Source: Burkholderia sp. E7m39 (GTDB lineage Bacteria > Pseudomonadota > Gammaproteobacteria > Burkholderiales > Burkholderiaceae). From it: a stretch of DNA of 35,473 nucleotides. Position 1 is the stretch's first letter; each line of letters opens with the position of its first letter. Position numbers and translations under genes: made by a program. The notes under the pieces were generated by a model. The model worked only from the letters and a program-made list of their open reading frames with translations, was not told where the DNA came from and did not search any database. This document shows, one piece after another, positions 1 through 7,011 of this stretch. The stretch is taken from the NCBI GenBank assembly GCA_001319865.1, contig BBSL01000018.1, positions 1 through 35,473 on the forward strand, in the 5' to 3' direction.

Positions 1-1
1 T

Positions 2-244
2 GGTGGCGGTGGTGGCGGTGGTGGCAGCAGCGGAGGCTGCGGTTGCGGCAGCGGCGGTCACGGCGGCGCTAGCGGCCCGAGCGGTCCCGGCGGCGGCTTC
101 GGTGGCGGCTTCGGCGGTGGTTTCGGCGGCGGCTTTGGAGGCGGCTTCGGCGGCGGTTTCGGCAGCGGCGGTTTCGGCAAGGGTGGCGGCTACGGCGGAG
201 GTTCCGGCTCCGGCGGCGGTCACGGTGGCGGCAGCGGACACTGA
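2..244 (+). CDS. C-terminal part of a glycine-rich protein (partial)
   Basis: The frame is open from the window edge to a TGA at 242-244, so only the last 80 residues are visible. They are almost entirely glycine with scattered Ser, Phe, Cys and His. Six back-to-back GGGF-type units are encoded at 89-160, after a short SGGCGCGSGGHGG stretch, and the protein ends GGSGH. Glycine-rich tails of this kind close several bacterial membrane proteins, such as TIGR04222 or TPM-domain proteins, but the diagnostic N-terminal domain lies outside the window, so no function is assigned. Other frames here give alanine- or arginine-rich nonsense, typical shadows of GGC repeats. Confidence 0.6.
   Translation, partial: GGGGGGGGSSGGCGCGSGGHGGASGPSGPGGGFGGGFGGGFGGGFGGGFGGGFGSGGFGKGGGYGGGSGSGGGHGGGSGH
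89..160 (+). repeat. 12-bp tandem repeat encoding GGGF units
   Basis: Six in-frame 12-bp units (GGN GGN GGN TTY) follow each other with only third-position differences. This shows repeat expansion under selection for the Gly-Gly-Gly-Phe peptide. They lie inside the partial glycine-rich CDS. Confidence 0.7.
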
Positions 245-318
245 GGCCCCTGGACGGCGCCCCCGCGCCGTCCTACGACGACGACAATCGCGCAATGAGA
301 CGCTTCCTGGCCAGCGTT

Positions 319-356
319 GGCGGTGATGCCCGGTCCCCCGGTCGGGCGTCACCGCC
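319..356. other. Long GC-rich hairpin between convergent genes
   Basis: Arms 319-332 and 343-356 pair over 14 positions (GGCGGTGA with TCACCGCC, one T-G wobble, then GCCCG with CGGGC). A second stem, GGACGGCGC with GCGCCGTCC, lies at 252-273. Neither is followed by a T-run on either strand. They may mark transcript ends of the glycine-rich gene (+) and the aldo/keto reductase (-), but are not classical intrinsic terminators. Confidence 0.4.
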
Positions 357-370
357 CCTCGCCGAAAAGC

Positions 371-1216
371 TTAGAGCATCTCGAGCGGCTGCTTGCTGCG
401 CGGCGGACGGAAGTGCGCATCGATCGCCGCGAGGTCGTCGGCGGAAAGCGGCAGGTCGAGCGCGCGCCGGTTGTCGCGCACATGTTCGATGCGCCCGGAC
501 TTCGGAATCGCGAACACACCGGGCTGGCGCAACACCCACGCGAGCGCGACCTGAATCGACGAGACGCCGTGCTTCTGCGCGAGATCGTCGAGCGGCGAGC
601 GCCTGGGCAGGCGCGCATGATCGACGGGGCTGTACGCCATCGCGGGCATCTTGCGGCCGGCGAGCCACGGCAGCAGATCGAATTCCGGCCCGCGCCGCGC
701 GACGTTGTAGAGAATCTGATTCGTCGCGCATGCATCGCCGCCGGGTACGCCGACGAGTTCTTCCATGTCGTCGACGTCGAAATTGCTCACGCCCCAGTGG
801 CGAATCTTGCCGTCGCGCTGCAGCGCTTCGAAGCCGGCCACTGTTTCTTCGAGCGGCACGGAGCCGCGCCAGTGCAACAGATACAGATCGAGGCGATCGG
901 TCTTCAGCCGCCTGAGCGACTGCTCGCAGGCATGCTGCACGCCGCGCTTGCTCGCGTTGTGCGGATAGACCTTGCTGACGAGAAACACGTCGTCGCGCAG
1001 GCCATGCAGCGCTTCGCCGACTAGCGACTCCGTGGCGCCCTCGCCGTACATTTCCGCGGTATCGACGAGTGTCATGCCGAGCTCGATGCCGGCGCGCAGC
1101 GCTTCGATTTCGGCCTTGCGCCGCGACGGATGCTCGCCCATTTCCCACGTGCCCTGCCCCAGCTTCGGAATGCGCTCGCCGTCGGGCAGCGTCACGCTGG
1201 CAATGTCGTTCGTCAT
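371..1216 (-). CDS. Aldo/keto reductase
   Basis: This 281-residue protein is a full-length member of the aldo/keto reductase superfamily, NADPH-dependent cytosolic carbonyl reductases with a TIM-barrel fold. The catalytic tetrad is intact: Asp52 and Tyr57 (VDTAEMYGEG), Lys82 (LVSKVYP) and His115 (LLHWRG). The phosphate-binding region near the C-terminus reads IPKSGRIEHVRDN. The frame extends 26 codons upstream, but the ATG at 1216 is chosen because GAGGA sits 8 nt before it and the family begins about 15 residues before the first beta-strand. It is divergent from the GntR-type regulator, which may control it. The substrate cannot be read from the sequence. Confidence 0.93.
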   Translation of the reverse strand: MTNDIASVTLPDGERIPKLGQGTWEMGEHPSRRKAEIEALRAGIELGMTLVDTAEMYGEGATESLVGEALHGLRDDVFLVSKVYPHNASKRGVQHACEQSLRRLKTDRLDLYLLHWRGSVPLEETVAGFEALQRDGKIRHWGVSNFDVDDMEELVGVPGGDACATNQILYNVARRGPEFDLLPWLAGRKMPAMAYSPVDHARLPRRSPLDDLAQKHGVSSIQVALAWVLRQPGVFAIPKSGRIEHVRDNRRALDLPLSADDLAAIDAHFRPPRSKQPLEML

Positions 1217-1373
1217 GGTTGCGTCCTCGCGGATGATGTCGTGAAGGTCGATGCAGTCAATCCGACGAGTGTAGCGCTTCGTCGCGACGCGCATCGGCGT
1301 CCCGGCAAAACCCCGCTATAACGCCGCGCGCCAATGACATAGAATTGCCGCTTGCCCTTCTTGCGCCCGTCAC

Positions 1374-2120
1374 ATGAACTCAGCCTCGGAAGACCGCTGG
1401 CGCGATCTGCGCCCGGACCCGGAAAACGATACGCCGCTGTACCTTCAGCTCGCCCGCAAGCTCGGCAACGCGATCCACGAGAACCGCTGGAACGCAGGCG
1501 AAGCGCTGCCTTCGGAGCGCGTGCTGTCGGATGCGCTCGGCGTGTCGCGCATCACGGCGCGCAAGGCGATCGCGCTGCTCGTCGAACAAGGGCTGATCCG
1601 CCGCTCGCAAGGCGCGGGGAGTTTCATCACGCCACGCTACGAAGACCCGCTGTCGCGGCTCTCGAGCTTCAGCGAAATGCTGCGCCGGCGCGGCTTCACA
1701 CCAAGCTCGCAATGGCTGTCGCGCGAAATCGTGCCCGCCAACCGCGAAGAAGTCATCCAGCTCGGGCTCTCGCCCGCCGCCGCCGTCGCGCGACTGCGCC
1801 GCCTGCGTCTGGCCGATGGCATCGTGATGGCCGTCGAAAACTCCACGTTTCCCGCGTCGGTCATTCCCGACCCGCAGGCGGTCGGCGATTCGCTGTACAC
1901 CTATCTCGAACAGCGCGGCTTGACGATCGTGCGCGCGTTGCAGCATTTTCGCGCGGTCAACGCGAGCGACGAGATCGCGCAGCAAATGAGCATTGCGCCG
2001 AACGATGCGCTGCTGCTGATCACACGCGTTGGCTACACCTCCGACCAGCGCGCCATCGAGCTCACCGATACCTACTGCCGCAACGACTACTACGACTTCG
2101 TCGCGGAGCTGCGCAAATAG
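1374..2120 (+). CDS. GntR-family (HutC subfamily) transcriptional regulator
   Basis: This is a 248-residue cytosolic repressor-type protein. Residues about 21-87 form a GntR winged helix (PLYLQLARKL, PSERVLSDALGVSRITARKAI, GLIRRSQGAGSFI). Residues about 95-240 match a UTRA effector domain, the small-molecule-binding fold of HutC/FarR regulators. Its N-terminal half resembles NagR/YvoA-type amino-sugar regulators, but no sugar genes are nearby, so the ligand is unknown. It is divergent from the aldo/keto reductase, with starts 157 bp apart, and convergent with the CoA-transferase. A weak inverted repeat CGACGA/TCGTCG (1263-1284) lies in the shared upstream region. Confidence 0.9.
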   Translation: MNSASEDRWRDLRPDPENDTPLYLQLARKLGNAIHENRWNAGEALPSERVLSDALGVSRITARKAIALLVEQGLIRRSQGAGSFITPRYEDPLSRLSSFSEMLRRRGFTPSSQWLSREIVPANREEVIQLGLSPAAAVARLRRLRLADGIVMAVENSTFPASVIPDPQAVGDSLYTYLEQRGLTIVRALQHFRAVNASDEIAQQMSIAPNDALLLITRVGYTSDQRAIELTDTYCRNDYYDFVAELRK

Positions 2121-2191
2121 GGCTCACGAATCGGGCTCACGAATAAAGCTCACTGCGAGAGCTCACTGCGCGCACGACGAGAGCACGAGGT
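2121..2191. repeat. Short direct repeats between convergent genes
   Basis: GGGCTCACGAAT occurs twice with one base between copies, followed by two further AGCTCACTGCG-like partial copies. This fills the gap between the GntR regulator and CoA-transferase stop codons. No U-tract hairpin is present. Confidence 0.4.
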
Positions 2192-3586
2192 TCAATCGTC
2201 CCAGCTTGCCGCATGCGTGCCGATGGGCACGGGCGGCCGCGCATAAAACGCGGGCGTCTCCGACAGGCGCTCGGCGGGCGCCGCCGCTCGCACGCGGCCA
2301 AACGGCGAATCGACGTCGTGGAGGGCGTCCTGCACGTCACCGAAGGTAACGTCGGACACGCGCCAGCCGTCCTCGATCTGTCCCATCGACTGCAGCCAGC
2401 GCCCCGTCTGCGCGAGCGACAGCCGCACATGCCAGCTGCCGCCCTCTTGCGCGCGACGCGCGAGCGCGACCATCGCGCCGAATGCGGCCAGATAGCCCGT
2501 GGCGTGATCGAGCGCCTGACACGGCAGATGCTTCGGTCCATCGACGCCCGCCGCGCGGCTCTCCGTGTACGCGATGCCGCTTGCCGACTGCACGAGGCTG
2601 TCGAAGCCGCGCCGCGTCGCCCACGGACCCGCGTGCCCATATGCCGACACCGACACGCAAACGATGCCCGGCCTGATGCCCGCCAGCGTGTGAGGATCGA
2701 AGCCGCGCGCCGCCAACGAACCCGGCCGATACGCCTGCACGAACACATCCGCTTGCTGCGCGAGCGCCTCGAGTTGCGCGCGCGCGGCCGCATCGCGCAG
2801 ATCGAGCGTCGCCGAGCGCTTGCCGCGGCCATTGTCGATCACGAGCGGCGCGATGTTCGGCAGATGCGGGCCGTTGATCAGCAGCACGTCGGCGCCATGC
2901 TGCGCGAGCGCGCGCCCCGCCACCGGCCCCGCGATGATGCGCGACAGGTCGAGCACCCGCGTGCCCGACAATGGCCGCTGCGCCGCGCCTGCGCCAGGCG
3001 CCTGCGGCGGCGCGTCCCCGATCCGTTCGATTTCGAACAGCGGCAGATTGGCGATCGCCTTCGCCTGATCGAGCGCCGCCCATTCTCGCGGCGAGCGGAT
3101 CAACGCGGCGCACAGGCCCGCATCGGCGAGCGTTTGATCGAGCGTTGCGCCATCCCAGTCGCGAATCGCCTGCGCGACGGCGCCGGGGTCGCCGTCGCAG
3201 CCGAGTACCTTCAGCACGCCCTGCAGATGATGCGGAAAATTCGTGTGCAGTTGAATCCAGCGCCCGTCGCGCGTCGCGTAGAAGCCGGTGACGGCGTGAC
3301 GCAGCTCGGGCGGCAAGCCGTCGTTCACGCGCAGATAGCGCTCGCTGCGAAACGCGACGAGCGCGCGCGGCACGCTGACGTCGACGCGCTGCATGCGGCC
3401 CGTGCGCAGCCTGAAGCAGTTCGCGGCCGCGAGGCCGACAGCCGCAATCGACGCGCTCGCAAGCGTGCCGACGCGAAACACGGAAGGCAAGGCGGGGTCG
3501 CCGCCGTCGATGTGGGCATGCGCGAGCAAGGCGGAATCGCAGCCAGCCACGGACCACAGATGATCGAGAGCGAGTTCGGGCGTCAT
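2192..3586 (-). CDS. CaiB/BaiF-type (class III) CoA-transferase family protein
   Basis: This 464-residue protein has class III CoA-transferase features in an unusual order. Residues 1-200 look like the second half of the fold (RTGRMQRVDVSVPRA, then GFYATRDGRWIQLHTNFP, then PREWAALDQAKAIANLPLFEIERIG). Residues about 207-464 contain the usual N-terminal half (SGTRVLDLSRIIAGPVAGRALAQHGADV, VSAYGHAGPWATRRGFDSLVQSASG). In canonical members a DVSxxDA-like motif carries the catalytic Asp. Here the two candidate positions are Arg74 and Gln393, so ordinary acyl-CoA transfer by Asp is doubtful. It is divergent from the HTH-citrate-synthase gene, across a region with a perfect palindrome. No strong ribosome-binding site is visible. 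Confidence 0.85.
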   Translation of the reverse strand: MTPELALDHLWSVAGCDSALLAHAHIDGGDPALPSVFRVGTLASASIAAVGLAAANCFRLRTGRMQRVDVSVPRALVAFRSERYLRVNDGLPPELRHAVTGFYATRDGRWIQLHTNFPHHLQGVLKVLGCDGDPGAVAQAIRDWDGATLDQTLADAGLCAALIRSPREWAALDQAKAIANLPLFEIERIGDAPPQAPGAGAAQRPLSGTRVLDLSRIIAGPVAGRALAQHGADVLLINGPHLPNIAPLVIDNGRGKRSATLDLRDAAARAQLEALAQQADVFVQAYRPGSLAARGFDPHTLAGIRPGIVCVSVSAYGHAGPWATRRGFDSLVQSASGIAYTESRAAGVDGPKHLPCQALDHATGYLAAFGAMVALARRAQEGGSWHVRLSLAQTGRWLQSMGQIEDGWRVSDVTFGDVQDALHDVDSPFGRVRAAAPAERLSETPAFYARPPVPIGTHAASWDD

Positions 3587-3652
3587 GATGAGCGGACCTG
3601 TGTCGATGAAGTGCGTGGCCCAGTCTAGATTTGTGCCGCCCCTCGATCAATC

Positions 3653-3669
3653 TTGATTAATATAATCAA
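3653..3669. promoter_or_regulatory. Palindromic operator candidate overlapping a -10 box
   Basis: TTGATTAATATAATCAA is a perfect 7-bp inverted repeat with a 3-bp centre. It overlaps a TATAAT (3661-3666) facing the HTH-citrate-synthase gene, which starts at 3704. A second, overlapping inverted repeat, ATCAA-TC-TTGAT, lies at 3646-3657. The site sits between divergent starts at 3586 and 3704, and its AT-richness stands out from the GC-rich surroundings. Autoregulation by the neighbouring HTH protein is an inference. Confidence 0.6.
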
Positions 3670-3703
3670 TATATATCGATTTCTTTGGCTTTCCCGCTCC
3701 GAT

Positions 3704-4964
3704 ATGACCCAGCCCGTGGTGAACCAGTCCATGTCGGTGCCGCGTTATCTGTCCGCCGACGAAGCCGCCGCGATGCTCGGCATCAGCGTGACGACGCTGT
3801 ATGCGTACGTGAGCCGCGGCATGCTGCGCTCGTCGCCCGATGCCGGCAGCAAGCGGCGCCTCTACGACGAAAGCGAGGTGCGGCGGCTCGCGCGCCGCAA
3901 GGCGGACGGCAAGCGCGCCGGCAAGGTTGCGCAAAAGGTGCTGGACTGGGGCGTGCCCGTGCTCGAATCGTCGATCACGCTGATCGCAGACGGCAAGCTG
4001 CTTTACCGCGGCCGCGACGCGATGGGACTTGCGCGCACGGCGACGCTCGAAGACGTGGCGGCGCTGCTGTGGGAATGCAGCGCGCGGCGCATTCGCCGAA
4101 GCGCCCGCCGCGCCGCTTGCCGCCGCGCAATGGTCGGCGTGGCTGAAGTTGTGGAGCGACAGCGCGCCGCTCGATCGCGCGCTGGTGCTGTTGCCCGCCG
4201 CCGCCGCGCAGATGCCGCGCGTGTGGGCGCTCGGCCGCGACGCGCAGCTCGACAACGCCTGCGTGCTGATCCGGCTGCTGGCAGCCGCGATGATTTCCGC
4301 CGCGCCGTCGAACGAACCGCTGCACAAGCAGCTCGCCGCCGCGTGGGGCGTGCGCAATCGCGCGCAGGTCAATCTGCTGAGAGCGGCGCTCGTCGCGTGC
4401 GCCGATCACGAACTGAATGCCTCGACCTTCACGGTCCGCTGCATCACGTCGACGGGCACGCATCTGTTCGGCGCCGTCGCGGGCGGGTTGGCCGCGCTGT
4501 CGGGCCCGCGGCACGGCGGCGAGACGGCACGCATCGCCGCATTGTTCGACGAGGCCGCGCGCGCCACCGACCTCGACCGCTATCTGGCGACGCGGCTCGC
4601 GCATCATGAAGACGGCGCGCCGGGCGCCGTGATTTCCGGCTTCGGGCATCCGCTCTATCCGGACGGCGACCCGCGCGCGCGGCTGCTGCTCGATCTGCTC
4701 GACGAATCCGCGCCCGCCCGCTCGCCGCTTGCGCAAGTGCAAAGGCTCGCGCGCGCCGTGCATGACACGACGGGCGCCGCGCCGACCGTCGATTACGCGC
4801 TGGCGGCTATCGAGCGCGTGCTCGGACTGCCCGCCGGCGCGGCCTTCACGCTGTTCGCCGTGGGCCGCGTCACGGGCTGGATCGCGCACGCGCTGGAGCA
4901 GACCAGCGACGGCCGGCTGATCCGTCCGCGCGCGCGGTACGTCGGCGCGTACGAAGCGGACTGA
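3704..4964 (+). pseudogene. HTH-fused citrate synthase-like protein, interrupted by a frameshift
   Basis: The first about 125 codons (from the ATG at 3704; an alternative ATG is at 3731) encode an excisionase/MerR-like helix-turn-helix (RYLSADEAAAMLGISVTTLYAYVSRGML) and the start of a citrate synthase fold (VPVLESSITLIADGKLLYRGRDA). The reading then has to move one base forward near 4076-4090 to continue as AARGAFAEAPAAP and on to the stop at 4962-4964. In this downstream frame the citrate-synthase catalytic residues are all present: His (RHGG, codon 4512), His (GFGHPLYP, codon 4647) and Asp (VDYAL, codon 4791), plus the FAVGRVTGWIAHALE motif. Joined, it would be about 419 residues, normal for HTH-citrate synthase fusions. 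It may be a recent mutation, a sequencing error or, less likely, programmed frameshifting. Confidence 0.8.
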
Positions 4965-4983
4965 TCTGCCCGGCTGCGGCGTC

Positions 4984-5295
4984 TCAGGCAGTCATCAGCC
5001 AGCGCGGCATCCACGTCCAGCGCGCCGGGCGCTGCCGCTGGACGCGAACCGTGTCGTCCGCGCCGCCCGCCACCGACAGCGACAGCCGCGCACCGTCGCG
5101 CCCCGCGCTCAGCCAGGCCACGGCCCCGCGCTTCAGTTCGTACGATTCGCCCGCCGCGAGCCAATAGTCTTCGGCATCGCCTTCGACGGTCAGCCAGAGT
5201 TCACCCGCCAGCACGTTCACGGCAAGCGGCTGCGCGACCCGCCAGGCGCTGGCCGGCTCGCCGTGTTCGAGTTCGAAAGTCCGGATTTCACGCAT
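4984..5295 (-). CDS. DUF2917 domain-containing protein
   Basis: This is a small 103-residue protein of the DUF2917 type, predicted to be a single cupin-like beta-barrel (LAVNVLAGELWLTVEGDAEDYWLAAGESYELKRGAVAWLSA). No signal peptide or catalytic residues are evident. The ATG at 5295 is preferred over one 11 codons upstream because AAGGAG lies 6 nt before it. It is divergent from the MocR-type regulator, with which DUF2917 genes are often paired in Burkholderiaceae, and the ACAGT-repeat region between them suggests co-regulation. Molecular function is unknown. Confidence 0.8.
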   Translation of the reverse strand: MREIRTFELEHGEPASAWRVAQPLAVNVLAGELWLTVEGDAEDYWLAAGESYELKRGAVAWLSAGRDGARLSLSVAGGADDTVRVQRQRPARWTWMPRWLMTA

Positions 5296-5362
5296 CGCTC
5301 GCTCCTTGAAGTGCTTTTTCGCTTGCATCCATTATTGGCGTGCGATGATGTCCGGCACATGC

Positions 5363-5412
5363 ACAGTCCTGAACAGTTTGAGAAGAACTGTACAGTCGTA
5401 AAACCTGACAGT
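5363..5412. promoter_or_regulatory. Cluster of ACAGT repeats, likely MocR operator
   Basis: ACAGT occurs in the same orientation at 5363, 5373, 5392 and 5408, and its reverse complement ACTGT at 5387. ACAGTT (5373-5378) and AACTGT (5386-5391) form an inverted repeat with a 7-bp spacer. The cluster lies between the DUF2917 gene (-) and the MocR regulator (+). MocR/PdxR-type regulators commonly bind mixed direct and inverted repeats next to their own genes, so self-binding is a reasonable inference. Confidence 0.6.
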
Positions 5413-5456
5413 TGCCGGCGCTTCAACCATGAAAGCCCGCAACCGGGAACACGCCC

Positions 5457-6866
5457 ATGAAACTCGACATCGACCTGAACCGCGAAACAGGCGTCCCCCT
5501 CACGGAACAGATCGTGAGCGGCGTGCAGGAATGGATACGCTCGCGCACCGCGCATCCCGGCGCGAAGCTGCCGTCGATCCGCCAGTTCGCCGCCGACAAC
5601 GACATCAGCCGCTTCCCGGTGATCGAGGCGTACGACCGTCTGGTGTCGCTCGGCTATCTGGATTCGCGGCCCGGCTCGGGCTTCTACGTGGCCGAACGGC
5701 ATCGTGCGATGAGCGCGCAGGGCGCTTCGGACCCGCGCCGCGCCGAGGACGAATCGGTGCACATCATGCAGCAGTTCAACCATCCGGGCGAAGCGCTGAA
5801 GCTCGGCAGCGGGTTCATTCCGGAAGCGTGGCGCGACATGGACAGCCTCGCGCAGGCCATTCGCCACGTGTCGCGCACGGACGGCGCGAGCATGATCGAT
5901 TACGCGACGCCGCTCGGCAACGCGACCTTGCGCGAGCATCTGCAGACGCGCGTCGCGCAGCTCGGCATCGAGGCGCAAGCGTCGCAGATCCTGATCACGA
6001 TCGGCGCAAGCCAGGCGATGGACCTGGTCATGCGCTACATGCTCAAGCCCGGCGACACGATCTTTGTCGAAGATCCCGGCTACTACAATTTCAACGGCTT
6101 GCTGAAGTTGCATGGCGTGAAGCTCGTCGGCATTCCGCGCACGCGCACGGGCCCCGATCTCGACGCGCTGCACGTGCAGTTGCAGCAGCACCGGCCGAAG
6201 CTCTTCTTCGTCAACACGGTGTTCCACAACCCGACAGGCACGACGATCGCGCCGCCCGTCGCGTTCCGGCTGCTCGCGCTCGCGCGCGAGCACGGCTTCA
6301 AGATTCTCGAAGACGACATCTACGCCGACTTCCAGGCCGACGCCACGGACCGCCTCGCCACGCTCGACCAGCTCGAACACGTGATCTACATCGGCGGCCT
6401 GTCGAAGACGCTGTCGTCGTCGTTGCGCATCGGCTATGTGATCGCGGACCACGCGACCATCAAGGATCTCGCCGACATCAAGATGCTGACCAGCATCGGC
6501 GGCTCGCGTTTCGCGGAGGCCGTGACCGTCGCGCTGCTCGAACGCGGCATGTACCGCAAGCATCTGGAAAGGTTGCGGCGGCGCATGCGCGACGCCCTCG
6601 GCGCGACGGCGCAGGCGCTCGAAATGAGCGGCTGGGAAGTGTTCGAGACCCCGCTCGGCGGCAAGTTCGTGTGGGCGCGCGTGCCGCACGTCGAGGATGC
6701 GCAACGGCTCGTCGAATGCGGCGCGCCGCTCGGCGTGACGGTGGCGCCCGGCAGCTACTTCCGCCCGAACGCGGAACCGAGCCCGTGGATACGCATCAAC
6801 GCCGCGTTCGCGAACGAGCCGCGCGCGCGCAAATTCTTCGAGGCAGCCGCGCAACTAGCGCCATAG
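5457..6866 (+). CDS. MocR-family regulator (GntR HTH fused to aminotransferase fold)
   Basis: This 469-residue protein has an N-terminal GntR winged helix (residues about 1-80; TEQIVSGVQEWIRS, KLPSIRQFAADNDISRFPVIEAYDRL, RPGSGFYV). A fold-type I aminotransferase-like domain follows to the C-terminus. The PLP Schiff-base lysine is Lys317 in GGLSKTLSSSLRIGY, and the NPTGT motif and ILEDDIYADF are intact, so PLP binding is expected. MocR proteins normally act as PLP- or amino-acid-responsive regulators, usually of a neighbouring gene. The divergent DUF2917 gene and its own promoter are the likely targets, via the ACAGT repeats upstream. The MFS exporter 145 bp downstream is another possible target. 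Confidence 0.92.
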   Translation: MKLDIDLNRETGVPLTEQIVSGVQEWIRSRTAHPGAKLPSIRQFAADNDISRFPVIEAYDRLVSLGYLDSRPGSGFYVAERHRAMSAQGASDPRRAEDESVHIMQQFNHPGEALKLGSGFIPEAWRDMDSLAQAIRHVSRTDGASMIDYATPLGNATLREHLQTRVAQLGIEAQASQILITIGASQAMDLVMRYMLKPGDTIFVEDPGYYNFNGLLKLHGVKLVGIPRTRTGPDLDALHVQLQQHRPKLFFVNTVFHNPTGTTIAPPVAFRLLALAREHGFKILEDDIYADFQADATDRLATLDQLEHVIYIGGLSKTLSSSLRIGYVIADHATIKDLADIKMLTSIGGSRFAEAVTVALLERGMYRKHLERLRRRMRDALGATAQALEMSGWEVFETPLGGKFVWARVPHVEDAQRLVECGAPLGVTVAPGSYFRPNAEPSPWIRINAAFANEPRARKFFEAAAQLAP

Positions 6867-7011
6867 CAGAGAGTCCGGGCGCAACGCTTGCTGGCTCGCG
6901 TGAGCGTCAATCGCTGCCGCCCACTCGCGAAGCCGGGACTCGCGAACCGTAGACCGCCATGTTTTTTCCTTAGAATGTGGCTCCCCGCCCTGCCGCCCTG
7001 CTCACGCCTTC

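Noticed and set aside
4070..4095. Programmed frameshift in the HTH-citrate synthase gene
   Set aside because: No slippery heptamer, stop codon or stimulatory structure is evident at the junction; mutation or sequencing error is simpler.
5217..6854. Very long open frame on the minus strand across the MocR gene
   Set aside because: It lies wholly antisense to a clear PLP-binding regulator, has Arg/Ala/His-rich composition and no family features; long antisense frames are normal in high-GC DNA.
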